Origin: Pseudoalteromonas luteoviolacea
GTDB taxonomy: Bacteria; Pseudomonadota; Gammaproteobacteria; Enterobacterales; Alteromonadaceae
Direction: 5' to 3'
NCBI RefSeq assembly: GCF_021654285.1
Contig: NZ_JAKFZS010000004.1
Location: 1-64,000, forward strand
DNA length: 64,000 bases
In this document: positions 34,259-42,832 of the stretch, piece by piece
How the letters are laid out: each line of letters opens with the position of its first letter
How positions within the stretch are numbered: the stretch's first letter is position 1
Position numbers and translations under genes: made by a program
The notes under the pieces: generated by a model
Database searches by the model: none
What the model saw: only the letters and a program-made list of their open reading frames with translations
Told to the model about the DNA's origin: nothing

Positions 34259-36710
34259 TACTTACTTCCTTTTTATCATTTTTAAGCTCTGTTTTGATAT
34301 CTTGCATGATGTCGCGTTTGACCTTGTTTTTACTCTTGGCTTTTTTATACGCTTCAACACGAGAAGGAATGATACGGCGTGGATAGTGGTTGTTTTCTAC
34401 ATCCACATCGGCCGTTTCCCAACCTGGGTCGACAACTACGTTGGTCAGTACTTTATCTTTGTCGGTGACGATTAGCTTGCGAACGTGCTTAGGCGTTCTG
34501 CGCCAGATCTCAGCAGGGATATATTGGCTCTCTTTACTGCCATCTTCATAGGTTAGCTCGAGTAAAATCGGCATCACTAAACCGCCAATATTCGAAAACT
34601 CCAGTACATAATAGTTTTTGTCTTCTTCTAGTGCGCGGGCAAGTGTTTTACGCTCCCAAGGCTTAAGAGATTCCAAGAACTCTTTGTACTCGTTGCGCTC
34701 TTTATTGGTGACGGTGAATCTGTCATTGTCATCATAAAAGTCTTTAATATCTGGGTTGAGCTCTACCCACAACTTTTTGCCTTCGGCTTTGTTGCGTTCA
34801 ACAAATAATGAAGAAGGCTTATCTTGTTCAAACTGACGCTGACGCGAAAAATCGATGTCAGGATCATAAGTATCTAAGCGCATCTGATAAACTTTATCGA
34901 TGGAGATATCGACATGATCGGTGGAGTAGAACCAACCGCGCCAGAACCAGTCTAGGTCAACACCTGAGGCTTCTTCCATGGTACGGAAAAAGTCAGATGG
35001 GGTAGGGCGTTTAAATCGCCACCGCTCTGAGAACTCTTTAAATGCAAAATCAAACAGCTCACGACCGAGGATCACTTCACGCAAAATGTTCAATGCGGCA
35101 GCGGGCTTAGTGTAGGCATTGGGGCCTAAATTCAAGACGCTATCAGATTGCGTCATGATTGGTACCTGATTTTCAGATTTCATGTAGCCGACAATGTCTC
35201 TTGGCTCAACACCCCAAGGAATGTTTGGATCCCATTCGCGCCCTGCTACGCCATCTAAAAAGCTGTTTAAGCCCTCATCCATCCATGTCCACTGGCGCTC
35301 ATCAGAGTTAACTATCATCGGAAAATAAATATGCCCGACCTCATGGATCACTACGCCAATTAAAAAGCGTTTTTCTGCTTGAGAATAGGTACGTGTCCCA
35401 TCGTCTTGCAGCTCGGTGCGTGGACCATTGAAGGTGATCATGGGGTATTCCATGCCGCCGACAGGGCCATTGACTGATTGTGCAGTTGGGTAGGGGTAAT
35501 CGAAAGAAAAGCGTGAATAGACTTCCATGGTGTGGATCACAGACTCAGTTGAGTACTTTTTCCACAGGTCGCCGCCTTCTTTTGGGTAGAAAGACATGGC
35601 CATAACCAATGGCATCTCTTCACCGCCTTGCTGGTAGCCGCGTGCATCCCACATGAATTTACGCGATGACGCCCATGCGAAATCACGGACGTTTTCTGCT
35701 TTAAACTTCCAAGTTTTACGCTTGTTTGTGCCCGCTTTTTCGTTTTCAAGCGCTTCTTCTTCGGTAACGATAAAGACTGGGCGTTTGGCCGTTTTGGCAG
35801 CTTTTAAACGATTACGCTGGGTTTTGCTTAACACGTCTTTTGGGTTGGTTAATACACCCGTGGCACTGACAATATGGTCGGCAGGCACATCGATTTCAAC
35901 TTCATAATCGCCGAACTCTAATGTGAATTCACCACGGCCCAAAAACTCTTTGTTAGTCCATGCTTCATAGTCTGTGTAAGCATGGAGTCTTGGGAACCAC
36001 TGCGCTAACAAGAATATATCGTTACCGCCTGGACGCTGATCATCAGCAAAGTGCTCATATCCTGAGCGGGCAGATACAGCGTCTTCTTCTACGATGTTAA
36101 ATGCAAAATCAATGGCAAATTTAACCGAGTCACCTGATTTCAGTGGCTTAGGTAAGTCTATTCGCATTTGTGTGCCGACGATGGTAAAGCTGAGTTTCTT
36201 GCCACGATGATCCGTGACTGCGCTTATTTCATAGCCTAGTTCATTGTCCGTCATAAACTGTTGGCGTCTGAGCTCACCTAAGCTGATTTTTGCTGGCTTA
36301 TTTTCATCACCGTGCTCGGTGTAAGGGCCTCGGCGACCAACGCCACCAAAGTTGTTTGCCATATTGGCAATGGAGTCATCTTTAAAGATATTCTGATCGA
36401 GCTGCACCCAAAGGTACTTTAAACGATAAGGGGAGTTGTTGTGGTAGGTGATTTTTTCATGACCTGTCAATCGACGTTTTTGCTCATCAAGTGAGACTTT
36501 GATCTTATAATCTACCTTTTGTTGCCAGTATTGTTGCCCTGGCTCCCCCGCAGCATTGCGATACACGTTTGGTGTTGGCAACACTTCGTCTAATTGTCGG
36601 AACTTGTCTTCAAAGTTCCCTTTCGTTTGATTTATTGCGGATGCATTGGTAACGCTTGAAAATACCAGTGTTGCAAATGCGGCAATGAGTATTGATGTGT
36701 TTGTTTTCAT
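34251..36710 (-). CDS. secreted or membrane-associated M1 family zinc metallopeptidase
   Basis: An 819-residue protein with a signal peptide (about residue 24). The M1 features are a beta-rich N-terminal domain, a GGMEYP exopeptidase-like motif (418-423), the zinc site HEVGH (His456, Glu457, His460) and the downstream ligand in WMDEG (Glu479). The C-terminal ~200 residues are charged. It probably trims oligopeptides in the periplasm. It is the first gene of a two-gene operon with the DUF6702-like gene. Confidence 0.9.
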   Translation of the reverse strand: MKTNTSILIAAFATLVFSSVTNASAINQTKGNFEDKFRQLDEVLPTPNVYRNAAGEPGQQYWQQKVDYKIKVSLDEQKRRLTGHEKITYHNNSPYRLKYLWVQLDQNIFKDDSIANMANNFGGVGRRGPYTEHGDENKPAKISLGELRRQQFMTDNELGYEISAVTDHRGKKLSFTIVGTQMRIDLPKPLKSGDSVKFAIDFAFNIVEEDAVSARSGYEHFADDQRPGGNDIFLLAQWFPRLHAYTDYEAWTNKEFLGRGEFTLEFGDYEVEIDVPADHIVSATGVLTNPKDVLSKTQRNRLKAAKTAKRPVFIVTEEEALENEKAGTNKRKTWKFKAENVRDFAWASSRKFMWDARGYQQGGEEMPLVMAMSFYPKEGGDLWKKYSTESVIHTMEVYSRFSFDYPYPTAQSVNGPVGGMEYPMITFNGPRTELQDDGTRTYSQAEKRFLIGVVIHEVGHIYFPMIVNSDERQWTWMDEGLNSFLDGVAGREWDPNIPWGVEPRDIVGYMKSENQVPIMTQSDSVLNLGPNAYTKPAAALNILREVILGRELFDFAFKEFSERWRFKRPTPSDFFRTMEEASGVDLDWFWRGWFYSTDHVDISIDKVYQMRLDTYDPDIDFSRQRQFEQDKPSSLFVERNKAEGKKLWVELNPDIKDFYDDNDRFTVTNKERNEYKEFLESLKPWERKTLARALEEDKNYYVLEFSNIGGLVMPILLELTYEDGSKESQYIPAEIWRRTPKHVRKLIVTDKDKVLTNVVVDPGWETADVDVENNHYPRRIIPSRVEAYKKAKSKNKVKRDIMQDIKTELKNDKKEVSND

Positions 36711-36836
36711 TTTATTTTCTTTCTTTGATTCGCTTATTAAAGCTGTTTTACAGCTGGTTTTTATGGATGCTTGTAACCTCCTCCTTTGTTTAAAGTTTTG
36801 TTGAAATTAATCTAATAAATTATTGTCAGTAAGTGT

Positions 36837-37847
36837 TTATTGATGGGCTACTAAACAAGTAAGAAGAGTAGCTTCAAGATCTGGGCTTAGGTTTTCACCA
36901 ATGATCTCAATGCGGCTTTCAATACATTCGTCTAGTTCTATTTCTGTCGTGCCATCGGCTGTTTTGTTGTAGCCAAAAATGCCATCCATGGTGATAAACA
37001 CCGCCTTTAAACGTTCCGCGTCGACACTTGTGACAAATACTCTCAGCTTATCTCGGTCAAATACTTGCTCGGGGGCAAAACGCCAGCCGACACTGACAAA
37101 GCCTTCCCCTTCATTTTGAGCTTTTAGGAAGCCATCTTCAGGGAAAGGCTCTGCGTTAATGTCTCTTGCGGGATCGGCATCATGGTGATGGTGGTGATGA
37201 CAAGGCGGTTTTGCGTTATTGATTGTTTTTCCGCTAAGCCACTGGGGGTTGAGTTGTCCGTGTGAGCAAAACTCTAATTGCTTACTATCAAACCCTTTTT
37301 CGGCCAAAAATAGCTCAAGCTGTGTTTTTTGAGTGCCTTGATATAAATCTAGCTTATTGCCAACCACGACATCAGCGATGGCGATTTGCTGATTAAATGT
37401 GGCATGCTCTGTGTAGCGGGTATCAGTAAGATTTCGTGCATCGACTAGGGTGATGACTTTTTCAAGGCTAAGTAGTTGCTGGTAATATTGATTTGATAAT
37501 AATTGCAGTACTTCTAAGGGATGTCCAAGCCCTGTGGGTTCAATGAGTAAGCGGTGCGGCTTAGCTTCACTGAGTAGTTGATTGAGTGCAATTTGCATTG
37601 GCAAGCCAGATGCGCAGCACATACACCCACCGGGTACTTCGCGAATATATACTTGTTCGTCTTTTTTGCCGCTGAGTAAATTACCATCAATGCCAATCTC
37701 ACCAAACTCATTGACTAAGATAGCCCATCTTTCATCCTCAGGCTTTTGCGCAAGTAGGTGCTTAATTGCGGAGGTCTTACCAACCCCTAAAAAGCCGGTG
37801 ATGATGTTAGTTGGAATAGCCGAGATCGGCTGATTATCACTTTGCAT
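36837..37847 (-). CDS. COG0523 family GTPase, Zur-regulated zinc metallochaperone
   Basis: The ATG at 37847, preceded by GGAG, gives 336 residues; an in-frame TTG four codons upstream is rejected. Walker A is GFLGVGKTS (18-26), the signature CxCC is Cys75-Met-Cys77-Cys78, and the guanine-specificity motif is GNKLDL (163-168). A run of six His (217-222) lies in the linker, followed by the CobW C-terminal domain (~240-330). The family uses GTP to deliver metal, usually zinc, to client enzymes. A near-perfect Zur box upstream (37899-37921) indicates induction under zinc shortage, so this belongs to the ZigA/YeiR-like zinc subgroup rather than the cobalamin branch. Confidence 0.92.
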   Translation of the reverse strand: MQSDNQPISAIPTNIITGFLGVGKTSAIKHLLAQKPEDERWAILVNEFGEIGIDGNLLSGKKDEQVYIREVPGGCMCCASGLPMQIALNQLLSEAKPHRLLIEPTGLGHPLEVLQLLSNQYYQQLLSLEKVITLVDARNLTDTRYTEHATFNQQIAIADVVVGNKLDLYQGTQKTQLELFLAEKGFDSKQLEFCSHGQLNPQWLSGKTINNAKPPCHHHHHHDADPARDINAEPFPEDGFLKAQNEGEGFVSVGWRFAPEQVFDRDKLRVFVTSVDAERLKAVFITMDGIFGYNKTADGTTEIELDECIESRIEIIGENLSPDLEATLLTCLVAHQ

Positions 37848-37898
37848 TACATACTCCAATTTTTCACACTTGTGTGACGGTTGCCGCGCATTATATTT

Positions 37899-37921
37899 GA
37901 AATGTTATACTATAACAATTG
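37899..37921 (-). promoter_or_regulatory. Zur operator
   Basis: The site GAAATGTTATA-C-TATAACAATTG is palindromic and matches the known gammaproteobacterial Zur consensus (GAAATGTTATA N TATAACATTTC) at all but two or three positions of the right half. It lies about 50 bp upstream of the COG0523 gene start, where it would overlap the promoter. Confidence 0.88.
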
Positions 37922-38010
37922 TTGTCTTTCTAAGAATGGTGTTCATCCTGTTGTTAATGGTCTCTTAATATAAGTTAGTGGATTTAATGGCTTTGAATGG
38001 CAAGGAGAAC

Positions 38011-38041
38011 AAAAAAACGGCAGATTAACTGCCGCTTTTTT
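38011..38041 (-). terminator. terminator of the AGCS symporter gene
   Basis: AAAAAAACGGCAG / CTGCCGCTTTTTT form a hairpin with a 6-bp GC-rich core CGGCAG and a 5-nt loop, flanked by A and T tracts. It lies 21 nt past the stop of the minus-strand gene ending at 38062. Confidence 0.85.
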
Positions 38042-38061
38042 AGATTAAGGTGAGTGGTAAT

Positions 38062-39477
38062 TTACTTGCGCCAAATACCTTTAGGAAGCGTTTTTGCTAT
38101 TTCAGGTCGGCTGCTTGGGTCAAACTTAGGTGTTTTACCTTCTTTAAGCTGGGCTTTGTAGTCTTTGGCAAGCCAGATCACAATACCCGACAACATGAAT
38201 AATGCAGCAACGTTCACAATGGCCATCATACCCATTGAGATGTCAGCCAGTGTCCAAATCAGGCCAAGTTCACCAACAGCACCAAACATTACCATGCCTA
38301 ATACGCACAGACGGAATACCATCATGGCAGTCTTGTTTTCTTGCAAGAACATTAGGTTAGTCTCAGCGTAGCTGTAGTTCGCAACGATCGATGTGAATGC
38401 GAAGAAGAAAATAGCAATGGCTATGAAGATTGCACCCCATTGACCAACGTGTTCTACAAGGGCGGCCTGTGTTAATGCAATACCGGTAACACCTGATTCA
38501 GGCACCAGCTGGTTTGATAATAAAACCAGGGCTGCAGTTGCACTACAGATCACAATGGTATCGACAAATACACCAAGCATTTGTACGTAGCCTTGTGATG
38601 CTGGGTGATTTGGATTGGGTGTTGCACTTGCAGCAGCATTGGCGGCGCTACCCATACCGGCTTCGTTAGAGAATAAGCCGCGTTTAATACCTTGGATCAT
38701 CGCCTGCATAACGGCATAGCCTACTGCACCGCCAGCTGCTTGTTCCAAACCGAATGCGCTGTTAATCACCTGCATGAACACATCTGGTAGTAGCTCAACG
38801 TTGCTGAAACACACGTACAGGGCAACTAACAGATAAGCTAATGCCATGAATGGTACAACGAGCTCTGCAAAGCGTGCGATGGTTTTCAGACCACCAAAAA
38901 TGATGAACGCAGAACCAATAACAAGCACAATGCCCATTACATATTTAGGTACATCAAATGCCACTTCAAATGCTGCCGCAATGGAATTTGATTGTACTGC
39001 ATTGAATACTAGGCCAAAAGCAAGGATAAGACAGAGTGAGAATAATATCCCCATCCAGCGCTTGTTCAAACCATACTGCATGTAATAAGCTGGCCCGCCT
39101 CGGTAGTTACCATCTTCATCTTTTACTTTATAAAGCTGAGCGAGTGCGCTTTCTGCGAAACTGGTAGCCATACCAATTAAGGCGATAAGCCACATCCAGA
39201 AAATAGCACCTGCACCACCTAAATAAAGGGCGACCGCCACACCGGCCATATTACCAGTGCCCACACGTGCTGCGAGTGAGGTACAAAATGCCTGAAATGA
39301 AGAGATACCTTCACCGGCGCCGCTTCGGCTATTGGCCATGACTTTGACCATATGCGGGAATTGAGCAAATTGAATAAACCCAAGTCGGATTGTAAAGAAA
39401 ACACCGGCTGCGATCAGGAGGTATATAAGAATATGTCCCCACAACAGGCCGCTGATTTGATTAAAAAACTCAGCCAT
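38062..39477 (-). CDS. AGCS family sodium:alanine/glycine symporter
   Basis: A 471-residue integral membrane protein with about eleven hydrophobic segments. The AGCS family pattern is clear: FQAFCTSLAARVGTGNMAGVAVAL (~60-85), GGPAYYMQYGL (~127-137), and IQGIKRGLFSNEAGMGSAANAAASA (~263-287). It couples uptake of alanine or glycine to sodium, which fits a marine organism. It is monocistronic, with a terminator at 38011-38041 and no riboswitch that I could recognise upstream. Confidence 0.95.
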   Translation of the reverse strand: MAEFFNQISGLLWGHILIYLLIAAGVFFTIRLGFIQFAQFPHMVKVMANSRSGAGEGISSFQAFCTSLAARVGTGNMAGVAVALYLGGAGAIFWMWLIALIGMATSFAESALAQLYKVKDEDGNYRGGPAYYMQYGLNKRWMGILFSLCLILAFGLVFNAVQSNSIAAAFEVAFDVPKYVMGIVLVIGSAFIIFGGLKTIARFAELVVPFMALAYLLVALYVCFSNVELLPDVFMQVINSAFGLEQAAGGAVGYAVMQAMIQGIKRGLFSNEAGMGSAANAAASATPNPNHPASQGYVQMLGVFVDTIVICSATAALVLLSNQLVPESGVTGIALTQAALVEHVGQWGAIFIAIAIFFFAFTSIVANYSYAETNLMFLQENKTAMMVFRLCVLGMVMFGAVGELGLIWTLADISMGMMAIVNVAALFMLSGIVIWLAKDYKAQLKEGKTPKFDPSSRPEIAKTLPKGIWRK

Positions 39478-39623
39478 CGGATATCCTTTAATTTAAGGTA
39501 ACGAATAATTTTGAGCGCGTAACTTACCACAACTTGGCATCTATACGAAATTACTGCGTCGAATTCAATTGTACAGTATTGTTTGCATAGCTTGTGTTTA
39601 CAAAGCTTAGGCGTCAATTCATC

Positions 39624-40346
39624 TTATGAAATTAAGCTTTGCCAAGAGAGGTTGTCTAAATCAGGTAAAAAGTTCAGAGACTGTAATTTGTCGTGCCAAT
39701 TCATTACTAAATAAGAGATATCGTCAAAGTAAGGCATTGCGAAATATAGGCACATAGCTGTTATCCCTAGTTGGGATATAGAAGTTAAAGGGTATCTTAA
39801 ATCAATGAGTTTCATCGCTGTGCCAAAGGAAGCTTTGAGCTCTTTGTTGTCTATATCGACGCTGTAACACTCATCTAGGATTAAATGCGTCATTGCACCG
39901 ACAAACACAAATAAACAGCAAAGTGCAGTGATGTGTAAGCTCATACCAAGCAAAATGGTGCCATGAAATGTGAGCAAGCAAAACATAATGACCGCCGAGA
40001 TTGAGTGTAACGTGGCGCGATGCACTGTGAAGTGCTCAAAAATAGGCTTAATCACATACATAAAGCCAGCATAGATCAGTGCGCCAATGAGCCAGGTCTC
40101 GATGACAGAGTTAAATTGATAATTCAGCAGTAAAATTCCCGCTACCAAAATGGCAAAAATACTAAACAGACTATTGAGCGATTTGGACTTATCTGAATCG
40201 AGATCAGGTAATAACCCAGCTAATGCGCCAACAATAAATAACCCAAGCGCTTGAAAGCCATTTACCTCTGCGATGCTCAATAGCAATGAACTGAGCGTTG
40301 CACTGACAATGGTGGACGCTTTTAAATGTGTAGAGAAATTCGCCAT
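39624..40346 (-). CDS. YdjM-like membrane-bound metal-dependent hydrolase
   Basis: A 240-residue protein of the DUF457/YdjM type. The N-terminus has SxHLKASTIVSA (a His-containing segment), then GLLPDLDSDKSKSL (about 44-57), the PDxDS motif typical of this family, and several hydrophobic segments. The E. coli member YdjM is LexA-regulated; I saw no clear LexA box here. The substrate is unknown. It is divergent from the amidohydrolase gene. Confidence 0.8.
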   Translation of the reverse strand: MANFSTHLKASTIVSATLSSLLLSIAEVNGFQALGLFIVGALAGLLPDLDSDKSKSLNSLFSIFAILVAGILLLNYQFNSVIETWLIGALIYAGFMYVIKPIFEHFTVHRATLHSISAVIMFCLLTFHGTILLGMSLHITALCCLFVFVGAMTHLILDECYSVDIDNKELKASFGTAMKLIDLRYPLTSISQLGITAMCLYFAMPYFDDISYLVMNWHDKLQSLNFLPDLDNLSWQSLIS

Positions 40347-40589
40347 AGCACTTCCAAGTAGCTGAATAAATTAAATAATGCTGGATTAATACACTTGGTT
40401 GCTAGTGTACATGAAAAACCAAGACGCGCACATTGCTAGATGTTAAGCCCGTTATTTATGGAGAATAAGCGTAGCTGTAATATGGTGTAATGTTCTTTAT
40501 TTAACCAGTTGGCTAGCCTTAGACAGTTAACACGATAAACGAATCTGTTTCGTTGAGCTGCCCTTGACTGGCTTAGGAGTGATCTTTTT

Positions 40590-42074
40590 ATGCACTTTCT
40601 TAATCCCATGCTGCAAAATCACCCAATGGAAAGCGCGTTTATTCAAACTTGGCTTAATCGACTGGCAGATAAATATAGCTCTAATGTATTTTCAAATTTC
40701 AGCAGTGGCTCGGCCAGTGCGAATACTGAAATGTTTATCGATGTGTACGATAGCCGTTATGAAGGCGTTATCTATCGAGACTTCTTACACTCAGATTCTA
40801 AAGTGCAGGCGCTATCAATTTGCAATGGCCAACTACTCAGCATAGGTACATTTGACGCGGTCTATCAGGATGTGAAAAGGCGTCCAACCATGCTAAGAGT
40901 TCATAGCTTGCAAGAGGGAGAAGTGATTACTCCGAGTTGTGTTACTGTGCACTGCTACCTTGTAGAGTCCGCATTGTGTCGTGGCTATGCAGATGTTGGT
41001 TTATTTGGTTTATTTGGTTTATGTGGCAGTGCTAAACGTGTGATGCACGATTACAATTTATCCTATGTGTTCAATACATTGGATTATTTGAACAGCAGCT
41101 TGGATAAAGTTGATTGTCTTTTTTGCTTTGGGTTAGATCCCTATCTACTTAATTGGGGCAAACCACTGAGTGCCTTAAATGTTGCTGCACTGGATGAGTT
41201 GGGCTTAGAGCGTCCCGTTTGCATTGTAAGTAATAACTTTTCTATGGCGTTTGTTAATAGCAAGCTTTTAGAAAGAATTGAACAAAGTGCCATTGGCAGA
41301 TCACCTGCGTTTAGTGGGTTTATCGAGTCGATTAAGGCTTTGGGTTATGTTGATGCAGAGGGCATGTCTATTTTGCCTTGGGCGTTTAGTGATAAGGAGT
41401 TATTGGGGCAACTAGGTACGCTACCAAATACATTTAATACGATTGTAGATCAGGGAAAGAAGCGTGGGGTCAGTCATTTTGAGGTCGCGTTACAAAGCCA
41501 CTTTGTAGAATTATTGTTTGATAACCTCACTCAAAGTACTTCGGACAAACATCGTTTTTCCACTTATTACACCTATCAAACTCATATTGACGAGCTTGCG
41601 CGGGTAGATCACTGTGAGGTAATGAAAACATCTCAATTAGAGCGCCTTGATGAGAGGGGGTCTGTCGCCATTGCTATCGGCCGATTGGCAACATGTGGAT
41701 ATAAATGGGTGCACGACTATCACTATGATGAATTATTTGTGCCTTGCAATCGCATTTTACACAACGGTAGCAATTTATGCCTGCATAGTGATTTTCCGCG
41801 AGAGCCTTTGTGTCCATTACGATTAGCCGAAATAGCTACCGAGCGCGATATTGAAGCGATGCCAGAAAACTACTCTTGCGATGAGCGTACATTAGACCCT
41901 GGACAATGCCTCACACGTTTACACGCATTGGCAGCGATCACACACGGTGCTGCACGCCATGCAAAAGTAGCTAGTTTTAATGAGCTTGGTGGTACAGCGC
42001 ATTTTATGAAGTTAGATCATGACCCGCTTATCGACAATACACGTTGGCGAGATATAAAAGCAGCCTTACTATGA
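40590..42074 (+). CDS. divergent YtcJ-like amidohydrolase family protein
   Basis: A 494-residue protein that follows the amidohydrolase layout: an N-terminal small beta domain (ICNGQLLSIGTFDAVY, ~78-93), the strand after it (GEVITPSCVTVHCYL, where this family normally has PGFIDxHxH), DHCEV, the HDYHYDE stretch and a C-terminal LHNGSNLCLHSDFPREPLCPLRLAEIA (~400-426). In the first metal motif HxH reads HxY (VHCYL), so one zinc ligand appears lost. It may use one metal or be inactive. AGGAG upstream supports the start. Confidence 0.75.
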   Translation: MHFLNPMLQNHPMESAFIQTWLNRLADKYSSNVFSNFSSGSASANTEMFIDVYDSRYEGVIYRDFLHSDSKVQALSICNGQLLSIGTFDAVYQDVKRRPTMLRVHSLQEGEVITPSCVTVHCYLVESALCRGYADVGLFGLFGLCGSAKRVMHDYNLSYVFNTLDYLNSSLDKVDCLFCFGLDPYLLNWGKPLSALNVAALDELGLERPVCIVSNNFSMAFVNSKLLERIEQSAIGRSPAFSGFIESIKALGYVDAEGMSILPWAFSDKELLGQLGTLPNTFNTIVDQGKKRGVSHFEVALQSHFVELLFDNLTQSTSDKHRFSTYYTYQTHIDELARVDHCEVMKTSQLERLDERGSVAIAIGRLATCGYKWVHDYHYDELFVPCNRILHNGSNLCLHSDFPREPLCPLRLAEIATERDIEAMPENYSCDERTLDPGQCLTRLHALAAITHGAARHAKVASFNELGGTAHFMKLDHDPLIDNTRWRDIKAALL

Positions 42075-42234
42075 GCATCAATTTAAAGTGTATATATAGG
42101 AAACATTTAGAAACGATTTGTATCTAATTCGTGACGGATCTTAAATCTAAAAGCTGCTTTAATCAGTGAGTGTAATGGAGTGTAATAATTTCATATGTCA
42201 CAATAAAGTTAAGTTTCAGCATTAAGGCACTGCC

Positions 42235-42549
42235 ATGATCGCAACTATATTTAAATCATTATTTTTTAAAGCGCTGAAAAATGAAGCAAGCAGAAAAATT
42301 GCTAAGTCTGTCGTGGAAGGCGCAGTTGATAAAGGCGTTGATTATTTTAAGGCCCGTGGACAAGTCCATATTCCTTCCCATGATGAGGCACAAACTCTCG
42401 GTTTAATTACTGGGCTAAATAATTTAGCGAGCAAGAATTTACCAGATGGCGAATATCCATTGAGATTGGAAAAACAAACACTGTTAGTGACTATGCGCAA
42501 TCAAGGGGTGGTGAATATTCAATATGTAAATAAAAATACCTCTGACTAA
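42235..42549 (+). CDS. hypothetical protein
   Basis: A 104-residue protein with a basic amphipathic N-terminus (SLFFKALKNEASRKIAKSVV) and a compact C-terminal part. There is no signal peptide and no recognised family. AAGGCACTGCC before the ATG gives an acceptable ribosome binding site. It is followed by a hairpin at 42556-42583. Confidence 0.55.
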   Translation: MIATIFKSLFFKALKNEASRKIAKSVVEGAVDKGVDYFKARGQVHIPSHDEAQTLGLITGLNNLASKNLPDGEYPLRLEKQTLLVTMRNQGVVNIQYVNKNTSD

Positions 42550-42555
42550 CCTTCC

Positions 42556-42583
42556 AAAACGACCACAGCTTAATGGCCGTTTT
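42556..42583 (+). terminator. terminator after the 104-residue gene
   Basis: AAAACGACCA / TGGCCGTTTT forms a 10-bp stem with one mismatch and an 8-nt loop, starting 7 nt after the stop and ending in TTTT. Confidence 0.7.
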
Positions 42584-42832
42584 GCCCCTTTGACATATTT
42601 CGTCCAAAAACTTCTATAACCACCTGTTTTTATTTGCTTTACCTCGTTTTTAAGTGTTAAAGCAATGCCATTCCAATAGGAATAATCCAGTATTTCAAAT
42701 ATCAAGATAAAGAATTTATCCTGCTATTTATGAAATAATATTATATAAAATATATTGTATGCAATATTGCTATTGTGTTAAAAAAGTGTGCCCAGTTAGT
42801 GGGTTTGGATACACATTTTAAAAGGTAATATT

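Noticed and set aside
39414..39617. 67-codon minus-strand frame upstream of the symporter gene
   Set aside because: It overlaps the symporter start in another frame and covers its promoter; composition is unlike a protein.
40564..40845. 93-codon frame overlapping the amidohydrolase start
   Set aside because: A different frame inside a recognisable family member that has a good ribosome binding site.
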